A stretch of 64,000 nt of DNA from Bombyx mori (lineage: Eukaryota > Arthropoda > Insecta > Lepidoptera > Bombycidae), in contig NC_085127.1 in assembly GCF_030269925.1 (NCBI RefSeq), positions 5,835,501 through 5,899,500 on the forward strand, in the 5' to 3' direction. Position numbers and translations under genes: made by a program. Every line of letters begins with the position of its first letter. The stretch's first letter is position 1. Positions 57,917-64,000 of this stretch are shown piece by piece. The notes under the pieces were generated by a model, which did not search any database, was not told the DNA's origin, and worked only from the letters and a program-made list of their open reading frames with translations.

Positions 57917-60366
57917 GGTAAGAATTTCGGAAATAGATGGGGAATCATAGCAGTAAGCTGAAGGGAATGAGTGTAGAAATCGTATAAGCTTAACTTTTAA
58001 TATTGTCAATAGTCCGACTGATTAATTAATAAAACTCATCAAGATATTCTGATCCTATGAATTCTTTGACTCATCTGAATTGAGGACTTTTTTTATTGTA
58101 GACATCATTGGTTAATACATTGATAAATACGAGTAAATAAAATATCCCCAAATAAAATTAGTCATAGATAAAATAAAATAGTTGAATCCTTGTTACGGTC
58201 GTGGAACAAGGGAGCGAGTTGAAAAAACTTGTACCTGCCTTTGTCCTAATGAAGGTTAACGCAACAGGGAACAAATTATTACCTTCGACGGATGTCTAAT
58301 AATACTATTATGGTCCAACGGTAATGATTGAGAAGAGTTATGTTCAAAATAGTCCAAATCACTTGTTAGACTTCTTTGCTTAGAAGAACATTCTCCAAGA
58401 TTAATCACTGTGAAGTATTGATAAAAATAGAAACTATAGTGAAAATATTATTTGAACACGTTTTGTTTTGGAATTTTTTCGTTTATAAATAATTCATTAG
58501 TTTTACGAAAGCTTTCGTGGTCCCAGAATTCTAGTTTGGTGTGTTTCGAGGTTAGGTCATGGTCACAAACGATACTGTAGCGAGTATTATATTACAAAGC
58601 AAAAAAATAAATTGTTTCCGTAATAAGTTTCTTCAAATTCCAAACAATATTATGGTAATGGACATCCGTAAAATTCTTCACTATACCAAAACAAACATAA
58701 ATATCAGCTTAGTTCAACAAATGATATAATAAGCTTACAAAACATTTTCATAAAGATTAACCGATGCAGGATACGATTATTGCATTCCATACTTAACGGC
58801 TAGTTTATTATGAATATTGAATACAAAAAAGTTGCTTTTAAAGTGGATTAATTTTTCGAATGTTGGCTGCCCGGTGCGCCGGCGGTAGGTCGCCAACATA
58901 ATAATAAGTCCGTTCGAAACAATCTGCCTTAGTTTTTTTATTTGTTTTAGCTTACCGGCGTCGATCCTTTTGGTTCCTTTTGTCTTGTCTCTGGGACTAT
59001 ACTTATACCATTTGAATCCTTGAGTTGGATTTGTTCTTAATTATAAAACTACAGTATCTTTCATTTATTTTTTCTTCATCTGTATTATTTTTATTTTTTA
59101 TCTGCTTTAAAATCTAAGGATCTCGTGTGTCATTGTTTTTAATATTGTTAGCACATTTAATGTATAATGGATATTCAAATAAAATTAGTGCATTATAACA
59201 TGAAGATTGTCTACGATGCACCTCCAAGGTAAGAGTTATCAATAATTCGAAAGAAATCTCACTGGCTTGCCGGAATGTTAGCAGTTTTTCTTCAACGCCG
59301 TAAAACCGGCTCACTTGCCCTCCTTTGTAGTTACTTGCCACCCTTCCTAGCGAGAAAACGTTTCTATTCTCTTATAGTAGAAGCGAACAGTATGGATTGC
59401 ACTTATATTTCGTTTCTACTGGAATTTTAAAGAAAAAGTTTGGAGAAAATATGGCGAAAGAACTTTGGAGACCTCAAGCGTATCTTAAGTATTTATCGTT
59501 ATTATACTAATAATGAAATTAAACAAATACAACATTCACATGTTAATGAAGATTTTTGTAATGGAAAAAATATCTCGACCAATTGGTAGCTTATCGTGGA
59601 TGTCTTTTATATCTTTTATAGAGACTCATAGCAAAGATATAAAAGTGTGAAAAATTAAAAATAAAAGAACGAGAATTCGTTACGTAAACACGATAGCTAA
59701 TGAACACGTAAACATTTTCTGATTGAATATTTAATTAAACTGCTATATTAAAAGTCGGCTGCTACAAAGGGCGGTCTGTGTTCCCGTGGAATTAATTTCT
59801 TGATTACCGTCCGATCCACGTCTCAATGAAATACGGATCGTCGGTGGAATGAAGATACTACCGCAACAAACTTTTACAACTGACTGATATGTTAAAAATC
59901 TATGTTAATTGCCGTAAGGAATTGCGTTATATGTATCACTAATGCGAGATATTACCGCTCAGAAATTTATTGTTCTTTTCGTCACTAGAAGTGTTTTCTC
60001 CACAGTCTGTAGTTTACTGTATATCGTAATATGCAGCCAAACTTTTTATTGCTAGAACACGGATTTGAAACGTTAATCGCACTGTGACTCATATTGCCAA
60101 ACATACGGTGAAGTGACCTTGTTAAGTCCTTGATTGAAGCATAGTATTTTGATTATCATTTGAAACGCGATAGCGTGCGCGAATGATAAATGCCTACATT
60201 AAATAACGTTAAAGCGACCGTGCGGGGTGTTTGAAATCTGATACAGTTTTAAAAGTGGGAGATCGTCTTGTACTCTTTAATGGTAGGGCGCGATAGAAAG
60301 TCGAGCGGGTTGATAATGTCTGCCTGTTTCTTCTTCTATATCGTTCCCTCACTGCTGTGGATCGCT

Positions 60367-60657
60367 TTTTTTATTGCTTAGATGGGTGGACGAGCTCATA
60401 GCCCACCTAGTGTTAAGTGGTTACTGGAGCCCATAGAACGTAAATGCGCCACCCACCTTGAGATATAAGTTCTAAGGTCTCAAGTATAGTTACAATGGCT
60501 GCCCTACCCTTCAAACCGAAACGCATTACTGCTTCACGGCAGAAATAGGCAGGGTGGCGGTACCTACCCGCGCGGTCTCACAAGAGGACCTACCACTAGT
60601 AATTACGCAAAATTATAATTTTGCGGGTTTTATTTTTATTACACGATGTTATTTATT
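60367..60657 (-). mobile_element. Bm1-like SINE
   Basis: T-run and ttgcttagatgggtggacga at the left, ending in the aattacgcaaaattataatt segment; the tRNA head is lost where the RT scrap region begins. Confidence 0.8.
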
Positions 60658-60699
60658 CCTTGAGTACGTATTTGATTACCATCGCGACCACATGTGACG

Positions 60700-60840
60700 T
60701 TCCTCCACAGTGTTCGGTCATCAGTGGCATAGAGGGCAAGCGCGCCGTGGGCAGAACACCAGCCGGATGGTCAGATCTAGTAAGAGAAGCACTTGGTGGT
60801 AGTCTGTACCATGCGGTCCATGCTACCCATGACCATGCTT
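60700..60840 (+). mobile_element. Scrap of RTE/CR1-like reverse-transcriptase C-terminus
   Basis: Plus-strand frame reads GIEGKRAVGRTPAGWSDLVR followed by LYHAVHATHDH, matching the GKRPRGR..RWSDQIR...ALHTARDK segment of the fragment at 32622-33330. Flanked on the left by a Bm1-like SINE. Confidence 0.6.
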
Positions 60841-60989
60841 GTTTACTATTTTCAATATCTGATCTACAGTATAATGCGTTTAAGCCAACTTCCGGCAGTC
60901 TCATAGCATCGCTAATTTCGCACACTTAAATAATATAGACCGCTTAAGTAGATTATCGCTTTTGGACATAATTTATTTTTATATTTTCG

Positions 60990-61180
60990 GAAGTTAACTA
61001 CCGAGGGAACATCTTCCACAGAGCGGGTGATATTGCTCGATAGACCGTTCTGAACAGGTCCCAATGTTGTTCTTCGGAACTTGTATATAAGCAAGCTTAC
61101 CTTGAAAATGTCGTACGCGAGATACAGGAATCTTTCAAATATCTTGTGTTGTATGATGGCTACCCGCCACAAGCAGGCCA
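60990..61180 (+). repeat. Dispersed repeat of unknown class, copy 2
   Basis: Holds catcttccacagagcgggtg, gatattgctcgatagaccgt and tgatggctacccgccacaag, the reverse complement of the order at 19200-19420. Confidence 0.45.
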
Positions 61181-62156
61181 ACATATACACAAACAAAGTC
61201 AAAAATTTTGTATTTGAAGATGATTATTTTCTACCAAATTCTTGTTTTTTTTGTAGATCTTCACAATACGGATATAGTGAATACATACAGACACCGAATT
61301 GCTCGTATATATGAATGTCAGTTTTGTGTTTTTTAATCCAAATCTCTGTCATTATTTAATTGAAAGCATTTTAAATAGAAATACATTGAAATTGAATTAA
61401 CACAATGGCTGCAAAGTGATTTTCAATTTGAAATTCAATTACGTAGCTTAGACAGTTTATATAAGGGAGTACGAAGATGTTCTCTGTCTGACAAAAGAGA
61501 TATAACAAGGGATGTTCGCTTTAGATATGAATGCACTTGCAGCCCCGGAAGCTGGATGAAATGTTTGTTCAGGCTTTAACTTTAAAGCGGGAATAATCCA
61601 CGAAGCGAATTGTGAAAGAGGACAGATTTATCAAAGACGTTTCAATTTTGGGTAAGAAATTCGTTGACTTCTTTCCGTGTGAGCGATAGGAAAACTTTGT
61701 TCTTTAGAACGGTTGTATGATGTTATTAGTTCAGAATGCTTGATATTTTAGGCTAGATTTTGTAATTTTGTTTCAAATTAGTGGGTTGTAAAAGTATCAA
61801 CTTGTAGCACCGTGCTTTCGTATAGTGATTGAGAATACAAAAATTTGACGTCGATTATTAATATTCGTTATTTCAAAATGATTTTATACTATTGAAACAT
61901 CTGTTGGTTACGATTTGATATAAGTATAAATAATCGTATGAAAAACAGATTTATTGAAACTATTTGCGCTTGAATTGCTGTACGTTGATAGTACAGATGT
62001 TGGCTTAGTATAGATGGATGTCTGACAGAAAAAAATCTTTGAAGTACCGAAAAAGTTGATGCACTTGGCACCAAGTTTTGTCACAAACAGATGAATCGTT
62101 TAACAAAGCCTAGAAGATAAACATATATATCTATAGAACGAAATGAAGTTATTTTG

Positions 62157-62260
62157 AGTCCATGAAAGTAGGTAAAATACCACACTGCCCATTTCTGCTG
62201 TGAAACAGTGATATGTTTCGGTTGTAAGTTTGGCGCCGTCGTTGTACTATAAAACAGACA
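62157..62260 (+). mobile_element. Decayed Bm1-like SINE remnant
   Basis: Words taccacactgcccatttctg, gtgaaacagtgatatgtttc and cgtcgttgtactata align with the SINE body. Confidence 0.4.
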
Positions 62261-62631
62261 TAGAAATCATGTCCCATGTGCCCATGGTGGGATTTTGTTT
62301 TGTTTCTCTGCTCATTTATTTGAGATGATCTACCGTCTGTAGAAACTTCTCAATATACAGTTCTTGTCAAGAGTTAGTTAGACAATGTACAATTTCACCC
62401 GGTTCTAGAATGTTCTACTACCGCTTATGGTTGCAACATTTCTTAAATGAAATTCAAAGAGATCTGAGTGGTCGGCAGACGACAAGCGGCAATGACCGAT
62501 TTTAATTTTAATGGTACACTACACTACAATGCTTTGTATGCAAAAAACTGCGCAGTACGAACTAAACATTAGGAAGTACATGCATGATCAGAAAAAAAGT
62601 TATTATACCGAATTATATGTACTAGAGGTCC

Positions 62632-63044
62632 CGCAGTAGTCGAAATTCGACTATAATTAATTGGAATTGTAAGTTTGTACACTATTATGATTGTATTTTA
62701 TACTTCTATAATCACAAATTTCGCCAAGACTCCACTATAAAAAATATTAACAAAGACAAAAAATATTTAAGTAATCTATTCTCAATTTGACAACAGACGT
62801 CAAGAACAAAAGTTTGACAATAAATAGTATGCATGCGTGTGTGCGTCAAATACATGGTATGTAGTGTGTGTAATGTTTTCTTTATTGAATTAATGTATCT
62901 TTTATGCATTATTTTAAAAAAATATTAGCATTGTGCACTTCTTCTCTATATTCTCTATAAGTGTTGAAAATTTCATACTCCTCCGTCCGCGCAATTTTCG
63001 TGAAAAGGGATACAAAGTTTTTGCTTTACGTATTAATATATAGA
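62632..63044 (-). mobile_element. Helitron-like element, family B
   Basis: Minus-strand copy running from CTAG (plus 62632) to the TCTATATATTAATACG end (plus 63044). About 413 bp. Confidence 0.55.
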
Positions 63045-63595
63045 TATTTCTAACCTTGCGTTGAAGACACGTGTCCGATTTGTCGCGTGTGCACGACAAC
63101 TCAGAATATAACCAGTGCTGCAGTGGTACGTACTGAATTATAACATTACGCACCACGATGCTCGTGACGGCTACACTATGCTTTGTAATATTATGAATCT
63201 TTTTTGTGGTACAAGAATTTCACAATTACACTCCACTGCATTAACGTGTGTGGAGTTTAAAGTGAAAATAAACGTCAAATGTTTCATTGACTTCATTACT
63301 AGATACCTTACTGAGCAACAAAAAAAAATGTTTTAAATAAACTTCCCGTGTCCAATAATGAGTATGGTATGTATACGTAGAAAATTGCGGTATCGTTCAC
63401 AGTTCATTAGATATTGGAAATAATATGGCTTGGTTTCAATGGGATCTCCGTAGAATAGGATCATCATCCAAGGTTTCTAAACATTAGAATTAGATATAGA
63501 CTTATAAAATAAAACCTTTGAAATACAAGAGTAATTCTTGATAAGGTATGAATTTCTAGTACAAAACTGGAATTAAATTGACGAAATTAGTAATA

Positions 63596-63944
63596 CTAGT
63601 GGTCGCACGGTAGACGAAATCTTCTATAATCACAGATTTCGCAAGGCTACACAATGGACAAATTATATTGAAGACAAAGAATATTAATCTTTTCTCAATT
63701 TGACCATAAACTTTATACGATAAACAAAAGAGTATAATATATGCGTGTGTGTGTTAAATAGATGGTAGTGTGTGTAATGTTTTTTGTATTGATTTAATGT
63801 AATTTTAATGCGTAATAAAGAAAAAATATTAGCAGTTTGCACTCCTCTATATTCTCTATAAGTGTAGAAAATTTCATACTCCTCCGTCCGCGCAATTTTC
63901 GTAAAAAGGGGTCCAAAGTTTTTGCTTAACGTATTAATATATAT
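63596..63944 (-). mobile_element. Diverged Helitron-like element, family B
   Basis: Minus-strand copy with an internal deletion of roughly 65 bp and about 15% differences by eye; CTAG end at plus 63596. Only about 550 bp from the copy at 62632 and in the same orientation. Confidence 0.5.
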
Positions 63945-64000
63945 GTCATGGATAACGACTTTAGTAATATTAAGACATTGTTTTGATTATTATTTTAAAT

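Larger units (their letters stand above)
44635..64000 (+). other. Probable furin intron 2 and beyond (no exon recognised)
   Basis: About 19 kb with SINE, LINE and Helitron-like insertions and no exon I could match to the furin prodomain end or catalytic domain. A long second intron is the simplest reading. I cannot exclude short exons hidden in the AT-rich sequence. Confidence 0.35.

Overview
This is a eukaryotic, AT-rich, intron-rich stretch crowded with interspersed repeats. The repeats point to a lepidopteran, most likely the silkworm Bombyx mori or a close relative. There are about a dozen copies of a tRNA-headed SINE that I recognise as Bm1-like (3' part with 'accacttaacaccaggtg' and an A-rich tail), many 5'-truncated Jockey-like LINE ends, an RTE/CR1-like LINE fragment, and several short TC...CTAG elements that look like non-autonomous Helitrons. 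No prokaryotic operon, CRISPR array, rRNA or intact tRNA gene is visible, and I found no convincing new multi-gene system.

The main gene is on the minus strand, 29945 down to 9898. Eight coding exons can be joined by eye with compatible splice phases at all seven junctions into a 653-residue CREB3 (Luman/OASIS)-family transcription factor. It has an acidic N-terminus with a DSGISS phosphodegron-like motif, the family's pre-basic conserved block, a bZIP, one transmembrane helix, a Pro/Ala linker with an RALL (site-1-protease-like) motif, and a lumenal tail with two N-glycosylation sequons. In this family the factor sits in the ER membrane and is released by regulated proteolysis. Exon 7 ends only 18 bp from the 3' end of a Helitron-like insertion.

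The second gene is on the plus strand. A first coding exon at 44473-44634 encodes a signal peptide and the start of the prodomain of a furin-like proprotein convertase. A probable 5'-UTR exon lies at about 42060-42157. Its later exons were not found and probably lie beyond the window or in sequence I could not resolve. Furin-type and site-1/2 proteases both act in the secretory pathway, but I see no evidence that the two genes are functionally linked.

Smaller gene pieces are a GC3-rich orphan exon near 600-728 (+), a short start exon at 40614-40678 (+) with a strong donor, and an unrecognised intronless 147-codon ORF at 53396-53839 (-).

Layout: 0-9 kb is T-rich on the plus strand with one orphan exon, a 0.2-kb tandem duplication, a CpG-rich patch with a CRE palindrome, a TIR element with a nested LINE, and an inverted-repeat element. 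9-30 kb is the CREB3 gene, its introns full of SINE/LINE/Helitron debris. 30-40 kb is intergenic with LINE fragments. 39.6-40.5 kb holds a LINE copy with a perfect 12-bp target duplication. 40.6-45 kb holds two 5' gene ends. 45-64 kb is mostly repeats and AT-rich non-coding DNA, probably furin intron 2.
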